A stretch of 64,000 nucleotides of DNA. It comes from Membranipora membranacea. Its lineage: Eukaryota; Bryozoa; Gymnolaemata; Cheilostomatida; Membraniporidae. The position numbers and the translations under genes were made by a program. The notes below the pieces were generated by a model. It was not told the origin of the DNA. It worked only from the letters and a program-made list of their open reading frames with translations, and did no database searches. Each line of letters starts with the position of its first letter. Position 1 is the stretch's first letter. The stretch lies in contig OU612072.1 in the NCBI GenBank assembly GCA_914767715.1, positions 8,804,001-8,868,000 of the forward strand, in the 5' to 3' direction. This document shows, one piece after another, positions 30,301 to 45,300 of the stretch.

Positions 30301-33300
30301 TATAAAAATCTGACAAGCGTTTAGTATGCATTATAAAGTACAACTTTTGGGTGGAGAGTTGTATTCTCTTTATGTAAAGTCTGACAACTTACTCTCTTAC
30401 AAATTATTGACCGATGAGAGACATCATTTAGTATTTAGTATTTAGTATCGGTAATGAGTATTGGGGCGACATTTATGGAGATCCTAGTCTCAAAATGGCA
30501 GTTTATCAAAATACATCAATAATTGAGCTAGCATAGCTTCGCATTAATAATTGATCACTTCTTTTGTTACCTCTGGTGAAGTCCTCCATAGTGATGATAG
30601 AGTCCTCCTCTTCCTTCAGTCTTCTCTCTAAATTTCTCAATCTCTTATCTACCTCACCAGGTGAGGATAAATCTCTCAATCTCTGATCTACCTCACCGGG
30701 AGAGGATAAATCCACATAAAACTCCTTAGTATCTCCGCTGCTATCACTGGCGTATCTGTATGACATTCAACAGGGTTGAGAATATGATGATATTGTTCTC
30801 TTGTGCAAATAGGATGGAACGAATATAGAATATTACAGAGATTTTCCATTAGGTAGCTTCTTGTCCGTTTTCCGGAATTTTGGGCAAGCAGAGTCTTTTC
30901 AACTTTTGAACGAGAGTATGACATCTTACCATCACTAACAATGGGGCTGGCATGTGTGGTGTGTGAGCATTTCGTGCAAGATTCGCACGGTAAAACACTT
31001 TGCAGGTAAACCCAAGTACAGGATTATGTTAGGAAAGTATCACACTACTGACAGAGCAACTCTATTTACCGTAGTAGCAATACCACACAGAAGTATAAAT
31101 GACCTTGTGACATTCTCCGAGTGGTAACCAACCGTTTCCAAATTCGCGGATTGGTCAGGTTTTCAGTTTAGGAACTGAAGCGCATTAAATGAATTACTTC
31201 AGTCGCTATGGAGTAAAACTATCTGACTCTGAATTTATCGGTGAGCATGTGCAACATGGGGGGGGGGGGGAGATAGCTTACCTGACCAATGAGAGTTGAT
31301 TGCTGGGTTCTCTCTGCTGTTTTCTGGCTCTGATAGCCTGTATTCTCTGTTTTACTCTAACTGTATTACTGTCGAGATCTCTACTAACTAATGAATCAGA
31401 ACCATCTCGATAACCGGGAGAGAACAATGGTTTCCTATCTGTGAAATAAAAAGAGAAAAATAATATTAAAATGACCATTCCAGGAAGTCCTGCCAGTGGC
31501 AAAAAATTAGAAAACCTCTCATGCCTTCCAACCAAGGTAACTCTCATTCCCTGCATTATGATGTTACTATGAACAGGAAGTGCTCGTTTCTCGATTTGCA
31601 CATCCTGTTCATAGTGACATCATAATGCAGAGAATGAGAGTAACCTTCCCTTATCGGAGGAACTCCTTCCACCATCAAGTACAGTATCAAATTTTTTGAC
31701 GATGCAAATCTAACATAACTTTATCATAAGTAACTTCCTAACTATAACATGCATTGGTCTTCGGGTAGTCTTGGGTAATCTTTAACAGCAATGGGCCTAA
31801 GTAGAGAAGGCCTGTGGTGTAGTGAGTTGGCAACCAATCAAAACTAATCCCTGCCACCATCACCGCCTGCCTTGTATGTAAGTACCAGTGTAGGCTACGT
31901 GTGAGGATTAATATAATAATGCCACATAACAAGGCGACATTATCCTCCCCTCCAACCTGCTGGTAGCTAACAAGCAGGCTGGAAACTATGATTCTGGTCA
32001 ATCTGATTACTACTATAAACATTGTGGGCTTACACGTAAACCTATTATTTTATCATTCATCCTGCATGATGAGTCGAAACAATAACAAAGATACTGGTAG
32101 CTCTCTGGGCTAGCATGTCTGAGAGTAAGTAGCAGATATCACAGCAAAGATTATAAATAGTCATTGATTACAGGCAAATATTAGGGAGCGTTCAGCTCAA
32201 CTCATTAGGCCTGCTGACTATGCCTTTGCTCACAATATTTTAGTAATACTTATGTAACTATACTGCTACTAAATAGTATATTTGCAAGGAAATTAATTGG
32301 TTGGGCCAGCAGTTATGCTGAAAAGTGGATCTAAACTAATATAAGTTTACAGTCTGGAGATACAGGAACTTCCCTTAAAACCTAATCCTAAGATTATAAC
32401 CCTATTTAGTAAGATACTAACGTCAACTTATTCATTGCGTAATAATGAAAGTCTCTTTTGTGGATTACTCATGTTCTGACATTTTCATATTCTCCTTCAA
32501 CTTTCATCTGCATCAAATTAAATAAAAGCCAGATGAAAATCTAATAAGGTCTGATCTGTAGCCTTACCTGCATCACTGAGAGTAGGTAGGGAGGATGCAG
32601 ACCCGTCCCCGTATCTAGAGGCACCGGCTCCTACTACTGTGGGCAATGAAAGAGAAGATGAAGAATGAGATCCTTGCTGAGATTTGAGGCTAGGTTTAAT
32701 AGTAAATAGAGGCTCGTTATATAGTGACCCGCACTCACTCGGTGGTTCTGACCCTAAGATTGAGCCTCGGGGAGTTCTGTCACGGAACTTAACCTGGAAA
32801 TAAACAGGATCATGTTGAGTCAGAGTTCAGAGAATATATCATGACCTATCCCATAGACTGAGGAAAAGTATTTAGACCAAAAGCAAGTTTGCTTTCATGT
32901 TTTGAAACTACATCCATCGACGTATTCTATTATGAGACCGGACAGCTATTTTGAGATCTATTTTCAAGAATAAAATACTTGTGCATAAGAAAAACTCATT
33001 GGTAGTTTTAGTCTATGCTCTTTCAGAAGAGGAAAGCCTAAAGCCCCAGTAGCTGACTAACCACGTTGTATAAAAATTCAGACACCAATTGGGTACACGT
33101 AGTTTGGAAACTGGAGGCCCATCACCAGATCCTCACAGAATGCGGATATATGCTAAAATTTCCTATCTTATCACACATCTGTGACACATACTCCTAACTA
33201 TCACCTAGGTATAGAAGCCTAGTTCGGCCTAAGCTTACAGAAGCTGATCAAGAGAAGCAAAGTTAGCCTGATACATAGTATTCCAGTCTATAAATTCACC

Positions 33301-36300
33301 ATTTACTCACATTACTTTTGATGACAGCTCTATACTGCCAGCTGAGGTGAGGGACGTATTTTCTCTGCTTATGTTTAGGCTGGTGTCCCTGTGTTGCGTC
33401 TGGGTTTGTTGTGCGGCGGGTTGCTAGTCTACTACGAGGTGTTGATACGGATTGGGATGGAGAGAAGCCGTCCCCTCCTTGCGCTGAGAGATCACGGGCT
33501 AATTCTGATTGGAGATCGCTGCACTGGTATTCACTGTAAAATGAAGAAAGAGAATGTATTACAAATAAGCTTTGCATTTGTCATTTCCCCTGCTGGACTT
33601 GTAAAAACCTGGTTTGTTGTCTTTCAGGTTCGATATTGGAGTTTAAACCAACCAAATCATGTAAGAGCTGGCAGTCTGGAGACTCAATCGCATCGACTAT
33701 AGACCTCAAACCAATAAGTTTTAGAGTAGATTGAGTAAGGTTCCAATAGAAATCGTGAGAATCATAGGGCCTAGGCAAAAATTATACTCAGCCCTATGGA
33801 TCACTGTCGCTAAAAGTCCCTCAAATCAAAGAGCAACAGCAACTTGCTCAAACTTATATTTACTTCTTGGTTATATTGGTCTTTCACAAATTTCACACTT
33901 TGCCACAGTCAATAAACCTGCAGCTTCAACAATTATAATTATCTAACAGCCTCTAATGAAGTGGCAAGTCTGACTACCATTAAAGCTATAAGCCCTCTCT
34001 AATTACCAACAAGTACACATTAGAATCTAAGTCAGGCCATGGATCTATAAGTGTAAACAAACTCTATCATTCAGTGAAGAGCGATTTGTACTTGTGAAAC
34101 ACTTTCCCTAATTGACCATAACTACATCATTTAGCTGTAGCAGGTTAGTGTTGTCTCATTACCCAACACTAGGAGCTACTGTAGGCTTAGCAATAGCCAT
34201 AGGCTTTTTATGAAGCCTATGGCATAAGGTATAATAAAAGTAACCCCACAACAGGGAGGGAAGGGGTCTTGAGGTATGGGCAGTCTGATTGTATGGCCTT
34301 GCATAAGCTTCATCACTGTACTTTGAAGACGGATGAAAATGCTCACACAAACTCAAACAATCGTCAGAAACCACAGGTTTCTTAAAGACACTAAGCAACC
34401 TTGAGTTTAAAATATCACTGTGTAGGATACATTCTTACTCTGTGAAAATAAACTGATAATCATTTACTGAAAGCAATTTGACTATTGAAGAACCTGTACT
34501 AATCAATTACTACAGAATTGTGAACTGCGAGACAAAAACATTCCTTCCTGCCACCATGACAATGAGTCACATGTGGTTTCCATTTCATTCATAAAATAAA
34601 TCACAACAATGTCAAGACCATCAAAATTATCTAATCACACCACAACCTATCACCAGGCTATTATTAGCTTGAGTGAACTCATGTGTGAAAGGCGCCCCTG
34701 TAGACCTATCAGTACTTAGTAATTTCAAGATAAAAATTTGAAAGTGTGGCATTCCACAGTGATGTCAAATTTTGGCGCTAAGATTAACCAACATTGGAAT
34801 GTGACTCCACCGGCGAGGCATATGAAGCCTACAGATGGTACTACGCCTATCTTTACAGTACCCCGCTGTAAGACCGACAGTTACATCATAGGGAGTATTA
34901 TGCATGACTATGTATGACCAAGGAGTTATAGACCCCTTGGTATGACATATTTATTATTTACTCTCACTGATTGATAGTTAACATGATAATACGATAGTTC
35001 AGACTTTCCCTAACATAGTCCCTCACAGGTTGGGTCTCGGCTATTTTTTGGGACTAGATTTTGTTCACCATCAATCGATAACGCTAGTTGTGTGCGGCAC
35101 CGTAGCAATGTAGCCCGTGTATAGTGCACAGTTTATTTTCTTTAGGCCTACCTGGCAAGCTCGGCAAGTTTATCACGGACTTGACTCCAAGAGTACTCAA
35201 GTCTGGCAATGTCAAGGTCAAATGTTGTGTCTTTGTAGTTATCCTGATCTAGCCATGCGTGGCTGTGACCGAGAAGTTCATCTGTCTCAAAGGACCTCTT
35301 CAGGAAATCTTTGACGAGGGTCTGTAAAATAAACCAATATAGGACGATCAACAGATATTGATTTGCAAGTCTAATTTCGGTTATGCCTAATAATGTGTCT
35401 TCTCTTCTAAATACTAAGCGAAGAAAAACCCCAGTGATCTACTACCAAGTAGCTAGTCTTTACTACTCATAAACATATAAATACTACTAGTACTAGTAAG
35501 TGATTGGCCTGAGCTAATAGCAAGGTTGCTCATTAATTATGACTGTTTCAAAATGAAAGCCAAAATATTGCACCTTGGGTTTGCCATTTCACTTCCAGAC
35601 TGGACTTTCTAACACCAGACTAATGGTACTTTATCACCTTCATCAATTATTCATTCCCATCTTTACAAAGATAATGCCAATGATAATACCACCACTAAAA
35701 CTAAAACCTAATCTGTGAGCTAAGAATACTAAGTACGTTTCTGGGAGTCTTGAGGAGTACTAGAAATAATAAATGTTGCACGAAAGGCCACAGTGAAGTA
35801 TTGTGAAAAAACCCACAAGCGAGAGCCCTGAATGCAAAACTTTATCAGTTCCAGAAATAAACAGCTTTTACAAGTTTTCAATATTCTTGTGATCGTTGAG
35901 GCAGCAAAACAAACAAGAACACAAGGCTAGAGACGAGACTTTCTATTTGATTCTACGCTGACATTTAGGATTGCTAGGCAATACGCAGCAAACCAAGCCA
36001 TCTGCAAAAGTTTGCCATGTCTACTGAATAAAAGAAATCTGAAACCAAAACTAGCCAATAGTTTGTTTGGGTGTATAATGAGGTTAAGACAATACTTGAG
36101 TAGAGTCATAGTAATTAGCCTTTATTGTTTACGTTTATTGATTTCTGCTTAAGACACCAAACATTCACAGATTGAGTACTTTGGAGTAGGCAGCAGCTTT
36201 GCACAATTCTAACACTCATCTACTTCCATTCAAGAGTTTAACACTTCCTGTATTGGAGATAATTGCACTTTGAATTACCAGCTGCTACCAAGAAGATGTA

Positions 36301-39300
36301 GTGTGAAACTCCTCCCATGGTTTAATTCTCACAATATGCTTTAACCAGAGACTATAGAGAATATCTATCTATATAGTATCTGCTGTATCCATTTACCATA
36401 AAAATAAGTGTTTATATGTATAGCCTATGGTTATAAAATGCAAGGAAGTTCGCAAAGGGCAATATAATGTTGCGAAACCTGGCTTATGGGAATCCTTGTC
36501 TGGTTTAACCAGAGACTATAGATAGCTATAGTCTCTGGTTTAACTGCAAGTCCATAGCCAGATAAGCCCATAAAAATTGACCAAAACAACCTGTGGTAGG
36601 TTAACACAGCCCCTAGATACTAACCTTGCCACACGGCCATTAAAACAAGAAATGTGGCCACATGACAAGGCAACTGACATACCAGTACTGGGCCTACTCA
36701 TGTTATTCAGTTCATTCATTATCTGTATATATTCTGTATGTACAATAGACCCAGCAAAGTGAGCGTATAGAGGAAATCCTGAATTAAAACATAAATCTCA
36801 AATAATCATTCCTCAGCTACACGACAAAGCAAACACAAGAGGTCCACTTGACAGGATTATACAACATACTTCAAGTAGTGATATTGATGTAACATTCTGA
36901 TATCAAATCCAGCTGCTACTGTATAAAAGTGAAAGTTGCACCTCTACCCTCAAGCAACACAGACGATTGTCACTAATCAATGTCTGTGATAGCAATGTTA
37001 TCGGAAGGATCAGTGCCTATGCTTGCACCAAGAGATTAGAGACTCCTTGATTGCACAAACTATTCCTAAGAACGCTGTCTTGATACAATTCTTAGGCTTA
37101 GTGTTGACTACAGCAGAGTCAAGTACAGAATGTTTTGCTTCAATTTGAGGCTAACAAAGAGAGTGAAGCGATTAAAGTGAAGGGACGCCTCTTATACCTC
37201 CTGATCCAATCATGAGTTAGACTCAAGTAGTGAACTGAGAGTCTCAAGGACTAAGACTTTGGTGTGAAATGTGATGTGATTGCGTAACAAGCAATTAACC
37301 TTGAAGGCTGCTTGTCAAAATCTCAGACCAAGATAAGACTGCAGGCCTAAAACAAAACTGAAGGCAAAGATAAAGAAGGTAAAGTAAGTGGCCGCTTCTC
37401 AACTCTAATTATTTTCAACATCAGTATAATCAGAGTTGCAGGTCAAACATAATTAGTCACAATCATCTGCAACACAAAGCAGTAGTCAGCTAAAACCAAA
37501 GAGTTGGCCAGCAAATGGATCAATGATTGATAAATACACAATTATATGCAGATAATGAAGTGCTGTAGCAGTGATGCGCTGCTGCAACAGCGGATCTATC
37601 AGATGCTGATGACATGCAAAGTTCCACGTGTATATCCAATCCATCCGTCCCTGGAGATATCGAGTTTAACTTAATTCAGCGCTCCAGTCACAACAACATC
37701 CTGGGGCTGAACATATAACAGTCCGCATTGATCTCAAGTATAATCAATGAGACAATATCTCAGTAAAGTAATCACACGAAGATGAGTGACTGTGAGGTGA
37801 CAGCAATACAAATGCTGTCGCAGATTAGAAAATCAATTCAAATGTCTACAAGCCAGTTTGATGACAATAAGTAATAATAACATCCACAACTGTATTCTGG
37901 CAGGTCTCTCAATCAAAGGGGCTTAGCGCTAGCAAAGATTATAAATAAAGCCATTGGCGCTAGGCTGGTCACTCAAACATAATATATAGGCATTTTTCCT
38001 AGGACAAGCTGTCCTGGCTTCGAAGTTGTAGCAAGAATGGATGCTGGTTTGACAAGTTGTCACCTGGATTAAAGCCAAATCAGAAAACAAACAGATCCTC
38101 CCAATGAAATGTAAACAAAGAACATCCACTGTAATAGCAATACCAGCAGCTGTTCATGTATAATCATAAACATTGACTTTGGCAACACTGGAATAAGATT
38201 GTCACTACTAGTTATAAATCTAGCCTAGTGTATTCAGTAGCATTTTATAGTAGGTATACAATATTAGGTTAAAAGCCTCAATAATGAGGATTGGTTCAAA
38301 TATAATGCTAGCATCATTATAGGGCTAAAAGCTAGCGTAGCTTGGTAGGTAGAAAGCTTATTTTTAACACTAATTGTCTCTATTCACAGCCAGAATTAGA
38401 TGTTTACCTCAAAATTTCCAAACAAAATCCTAGCTAAATTTGTTTTTCTTATAAAGTGATTTAATATTTTAAACTAAATTGTAACTAGCTCAATGTAATC
38501 TTATAATAATTTTACTATGCTCTGTGAAATGAATGTTGATGACAACAAATGATTGATGGTTTGGGGGAGAGCGGTTGGTAACCTGGGCTTATAAATAGAC
38601 TAATAAGAATTCTGCAAACATCAATCACAGCAGTCAACATAAATATAACCAATAGTCCTGTAGCGACCTTGCCTCCTCAAACAACCACTGACCTGTGGTT
38701 TGTTTGTGAGAAGACATAATAACAATACCAAGAACTAGTCTGTATTAGTCGCCTAGTACTAATACCAAAGATTATAAATACTAGCTTGTCTTCGCTATTA
38801 CTTGATCCCACAACAAAAGATGTGTAGGCGTACACCTCCAAAAACCTCAAATATGACAACCAGCGGGTATAGTAATACAGGTACTACAGCCTATCACTCA
38901 GTAGTAGCAAGCTCACAGATATCTGATCAGCAGAGCATCATCACAAAGTCTCTTAAATGACTGACAAGTTCTAACAAAAAGCATGTGCATTTGATTACCA
39001 CATTGATCATATGAACAAAGATCATAAATGAGGCATCATACATTACTAGCAGATAATAAATGTGATAAATTTGGAATGACATATAAGTAGATGACATTCT
39101 TCATACATCATTGACTAATGAACTTAGATGAAAGTGATATAAGATAGGATACCCCTAGTTAGCGCCAAAAGTGAGTTAGATCAAAATAAATATTCAAAAT
39201 GTGAGATGGAGAAAATAGATTGAAGACATGTGTGGATATGCCTGAATATCGGAGAGTTTTGTTAGTTCCAACGAATTACAGGCTAAAGAATGTACAAAAC

Positions 39301-42300
39301 AGTCCACAGCAGAGCATCTACCTGCAAGATAGGTATCAACAAGCTAAGCTGAGTATGCTCTTTTCAAAATCATCATTCAATTTGTGCAAGTGCAATTCAG
39401 GAGTGCCTCCTCTAACCATTGTGGCAGGAGTGTCAACGCTTCTCAATGAATGAGCACTTAGCATCAAATTTGATGCAAATTCTCCAGTGCAATAAAGAAA
39501 GTTTTATACATGGACAGGATGAAAAAGCTAATCATCTTTTTCCTGACATCCTAATTCTCCCCTAATTTTGCTCCCTCGAGCATTGAGACTTATCGTTATG
39601 AGATTTTGCACACTATGTTGACACTTAGGGGAATATCTCACATAGTTTTATGCTCAATCAGATTGACACGTAATTTGTTTACTTATGTTTAACCAGCAAG
39701 ACTTCAAAACTGCAAATATATGTCTAGACCAATGTTCCCATTTTCTGAATCAAATAGCAATGTGACGATTTCACTATAAATAAAAGACAATAAAAGAAGC
39801 AATCCAGAAGAAACACAAGCAGAAGAGAAGGTTAGAACAGTTTCTTGAACCAATTTCACTCCTGACCATGGACATCAGATATCATGTCTTGACGAGGGTA
39901 GAGGTTGGTGGTACCAGACCAAGGTGAGGCGAGATGAGGTGATCGGTACCCATGATTCTGTTCTCAAGCACGGTTTCTATGTCAACTTCACAGAACGAAT
40001 GTGGGTGATGTTTGGTTTGATTGCAACATAATAAGGTTACTGTCATTCTCAAGGCAAGGCGGTTATAATAATCCATAACACCGGATACCAACTAATAGTG
40101 TTAATTTCACTATGGTTAAAATACTAATTCCAGAGCCAAGTGCAGACCTATTCTGGAAAGGCATTGGGGTTGAACCACTGCAGGTGACAGCTTGAAGCCC
40201 TTACTCATGATAGCTCTCTCGAGTCGGGTGAAGAGGATTATAAATGATTATCAGACAAGTTGGAAGGGAAGTAAACTGTTCTTACTAAGAACATGAAGCT
40301 TATGATCGAGAAATACATCACAGACATGGACAGGTAATAACACACAAATAACTGGCTAGATCTTCACACTACATCAGCAGGAAAATCTCCTCTACCTTAC
40401 TTTCCTTCCCTATCAGCAAGCCTAATAACTGCATGTATGGTTGGGTATGTCGAGGGCTTTTCATATTTGCCGCCAACCAACATTGCACCACCATGTATGA
40501 AGTTGAGGATGCACAGACAGCTGACTGTGAGTTATAACAAGTCAGTCACTGAAGACCAAACAGTGGGCCTACAGTACAACCAATGTGTGTAGTTCCTTGG
40601 TACAACCGATGACTTTAGTTGACACCAACTTCATGATTGGTAAGCAAAATTATGAGATGTTACAACTTTACTATAGCTGTACAACACCGGAAAACATAGA
40701 TAGATAGAGCTTTCAATAATTCATAATCACCCATTGCTATCATATTTCATTCCATACATAGCAGTGAATGAGTTTTATTTGTGACTACTAACTAACTAAA
40801 CGAATAACTAATACATACAATACATACACACAGTAGAGTAGTAAGTAGGTAAGTGTGCCCTTCCATTCTCCCTGGTGTGCCTACAATGATTTCTTTCTTG
40901 TTATACTACAGTTACTGTCTATCTATATTTTCATACTACTGCAGGGCAGCAGCAACAACAAGACTGGAGATAAATAATATTACCTGGTAAAATAATCCAA
41001 AAAAAATCAGCAATGGACTGCAAGAGTGACAAACAGCAGCATGTGCTCAAAATCCAAATTTGCCAATCTGTCAGTCAAGCCTCAGGTATATAAGCCTAGC
41101 GCGAGCTCCAAATGAAGCAATTAACCAATCACTGAAGGAACAATTTAGAATTGACCAATTAAAAGCCTATTAATGCGAATAAGCCAATCAAATGATTGCT
41201 CATAATGAGGCTGCAACTTCTCTAAAGTTTGTGAGAGGACAACTATGAATAATGCTGAAAGAGCAGATAACTTAGATGAAGATCATTTAGCACACGACCG
41301 ATTTAGAGTGGACAGTGGATGAAACAGATTTTTTTGCTAGAAATCAAACCTCATGGTTCAAATGACTTCAGTTATGCATTCCATTCACAATAAATCAGGA
41401 ATAAACTACAGCAAATACCGAAAACGACCTTAATATAAATTATTATCAGATCGGAGTATTGAAACGGCATTGGCAGAAACAGCAAACTTAGACAGAACAG
41501 TTTTAATCATTATGGCCCATTATCCCAGTGACCATAGACCTTACTTCTTTCATTTATATCATGAAGCTGAAGATGGCTAGATACGTTGTCAAATTCTGAA
41601 ACTACAAGTGCATTCATTAGCTTATTGAGATAATATCACACTAATTGACCAGTGCAACAGTTGGTTTAGTTGCCAAGATACATGACCAATTCAATCCCAG
41701 ACTCTGTCAAATTTTGTGACTTCCATGTTCATGTAGATTGTAAGCCACAACAAGACACAACATAATTATGTGTCAACATTGATTTGATTCACATGACTAT
41801 TGCTTACTGATGCCAATGTCAGCCCAATGAACTCCCTCTCCCTTCATTGGTCAGCGATTCAATGTATTTAATATTCTGAACTTGATTGTTGAGAGATATT
41901 TATGAGTAAAGACTGAAGCCCGTGTCCGTGCCCGTGTCCGTGCCCGTGTCCGTGCCCGTGTCCGTGCCCGTGTCCGTGCCCGTGTCCGTGCCCGTGTCAT
42001 GAAAGTCAGCGGAAATTCTCACTATCCTCAATTCAACAAAAATCAAGTCGTTTTCTGTTTCAAAGCAATGCTCTGGCAGAGAAAACAACAGTGACCATCC
42101 TGAAAATTGATTAGTTCCACCTTGTATGATAAAATTTAGTATATGGGTGGAATGGAATGTTGGTGAAGCTTGCTTTTTGTAATATTTGTGACATACTTGA
42201 CACTAGTCATAAAGCTGAATCAACGATAATAACCTGGTATAGCAAGCTTGTTGGAATCTCTGATATTATTCATCGGGATATTAGACCTTATAACCCACAT

Positions 42301-45300
42301 TTACCCACCAAAACTGCAACATACACCAAATGCTGGGTTGGCAGGTGAAATTCTATAGCCACCACACCAACTGATTCTGATAGCAGAACTTAAGTTTGTG
42401 AAAACCAGCCATAACAGTGAGTATACTATATGACATTAAGCGAAAATTTTAGAGTCAATATAAACTCTAACCCCAAAAGTGGGCAGCTGTTCATATTGGA
42501 ATGAAACAAGCAGTGACCTGCTCATAGTGACCAGACCTTTCACAATAAGCAGCTGACACATAGAGTCATTTTAGCTGACCTATGTATAATGTAACGACAT
42601 TTCCTGATGTTAATTCAGACTAACCTTGATTCGTTCAGCTTCCTTCCTGCGTTTTTTCTCGTCAGGCGGCCGACCGCTGGGCGAGGAGGATAACTCCACC
42701 TCGCTTATCTGTATCAGAGTTTTATCCAGCCAATCCTGAGCTGATGTCACATCCTCTCGGAGAATCTCGAGAGCGGGGAACGGCGGAGTCATACCAGCTA
42801 AAACAGAACTTAGAGCTGACAACCTTTTCCTCAGCGTTTTAGTGCCATCTATACCCATGATGTGATGCAGATATTCAAATCTGATTCAAAATTATATCTT
42901 AATTTGAAATCACTTGGATTCCGCAAGTTGCATCGCTAGTTTTAAAGTTTAAACTAATGCGGTGACTAGCCATTGTTATAATAGATAGCTGCTTTAGTGT
43001 AAGTGACACTTTGTCCACTGGATATTAGCCGTGGTTATGTAATAAGTAGGACTTTCTTGCTGGTACAATCCTCAAACCAACACGAGAGAGGACTGCTATG
43101 TAGTTATGCTCAGAGAGAGATATAATCCTTGTGAAATGAGAAGACTAATCCAAGTTATCCGTTTGATAAGAAGGATTTTTATCCATCAGTATTATCAGTA
43201 ACGAACGAGCAAACTAGCCGCCTGTGCTATTCCGACTTGTGACTTGTTTTGCATTAAAACTTATGCTGATGATTTGATCTCAGTCAGTACTTTACCATAA
43301 AATTTATGCTGATTTCACCCCTAATGCAAAAAACAACTGTCAAAACCACAAAATTTCACAATAAAACCTCGCTCAGTCTTTGTGTGTCTGATTCTCAGTG
43401 TGATTGTACTGTGGTATGTAAGTATGTTCACTGTGTCACTTTCTCTAGTATGTAACTACCGAATGATTGCGTGTTACTAGCGTTAGATCCCTTGATCCTT
43501 GGTTAGATCAAGTACTGCCGCTGAGTAATAATTATGTCCTTGCCTATACAAGGACTAGCTTGTCCTTATTGGTGAGATCTTGTCTTGACTATCTATTAGC
43601 GTGTGATGATGTAGTTTTTGACTTCCTTGTGTTATTAGTCATAATAAACTGATCTTACAGCGCTGCTGCCAGAGATTATGGTGATAACATGGCACACGGA
43701 TTGCTGACTTTCTATTGAGGCAGCGTAGGTTTGCGTTACGTTATGCAGAATTTCTTTTCCTCTGAAGTCTGAACCGAATGCTGTTAATCCAAAAAGATGT
43801 AAATTATTGCAAAGATAATCCTTTGATTAGCTTTCCGCTGCCAGAAGTTTGAGCCGAAACACTCTCACCACTTTCTGCTGTCAGATAATTTGGTTGTGAC
43901 CAGAGTGCATTTATATTCTATAACTTGCAGCAGCAAACAACTTTCTCTACTATCCTTGTTAATTTATTCACTACAATCTGTATAATGAGGCAATACCCCA
44001 GATAATAATAATATATGATGTGTGATATTCTACATGCCATTCAACCATGCGCATCCCATTCAAAAACATGACAGGCATGAATACTTGACAAGATTCATTG
44101 CTTTCCCCAGTACAAAAATCACCACCGAGTTACGTATCTGCATTTGGAATTTGATTACTGGGTAGGCGGGTGTAATGTGACACCCTTTAACAATGGCTGT
44201 TATTTAAGCTCTCAGCTTATTCCCAAATTGCTCTGTGACTTATTTGTTACGGCCAATCGTTCAGAGGCTTGTTGCATGTGATTCAAGCTTTTCCTTCAGT
44301 GCTATAAGTGCTATGATAGGAGGTATGATAGCAAACATACATGATAATTAAGTAGCCAGATCATTCAATATAGGCAAGCAGACAGCGATAAAAGTGCTTT
44401 GTGTCTTCATATTTTGGCCATCCTTATTTTTTTAAATAAGATAGTATCTTCAGTTTTTACTACATATATATAATCCACGCAGCTTCTATCTCGGTATATT
44501 ACATACCTCCCATCTATATAATTCAAATTATTGATAAATATGTTACATTTCTACTTGCGAGGATTAGCCGAGTTATTTGCAGAAAATATTATAAGTCTTT
44601 ATGCAAGCAAACCTGTTGCCGTATTGTATTACACACTATCGCCTCCGGCCAATTATAGCAAATATAGCCTTTGCCAAAAACACAATTTTAGACAGTGGTT
44701 TACCCTTCATAAAACTTGAGGTTGAAAGTAAATTATGCATGAATGGTTGACCTATCATTTGAAACTTATTATAGCCTATTACGGTTTACAACGATGTGGT
44801 TCTGTCTTTGACATCCTCTGAAAACTAGGAAACTATGGCAACAACTCCACCATATTTCATTCAAATTACTCATTACTAAAATATTGACAATAGAGGTGTC
44901 CCTGCGATTTAAAAATAACTATTCCTGAATAATTTTTGTGTAGCTCTCTACCTAAGCACTCAACTAAAGAAATGCAGTGCTTGGTTTTTGTGCGTGACAT
45001 GAATAAATATCCTGAGTCAGGGCGAAATATGTCTCCCTGTTTTAGTAGGAGGTTTAATATCGTCCAAGGTTAATCCAAGGTTTGCATTATATTGCAATAA
45101 GATCCCATACTTTGCATCCCCATATGGTGTGTGCTAAATTTTGAATTGATCAATCTTCAACATTATTGTTTCAAGAATGCCACTGGTGGGTAATTGTTGT
45201 AGTAGCTGTCCATTGCACAACCATTGCTATTGGTCAGTAATTTCAAAATGTGATTTAAATGTTGATTGATTTTTTAGTAGTGTAAATGAGATTCAGTAGG

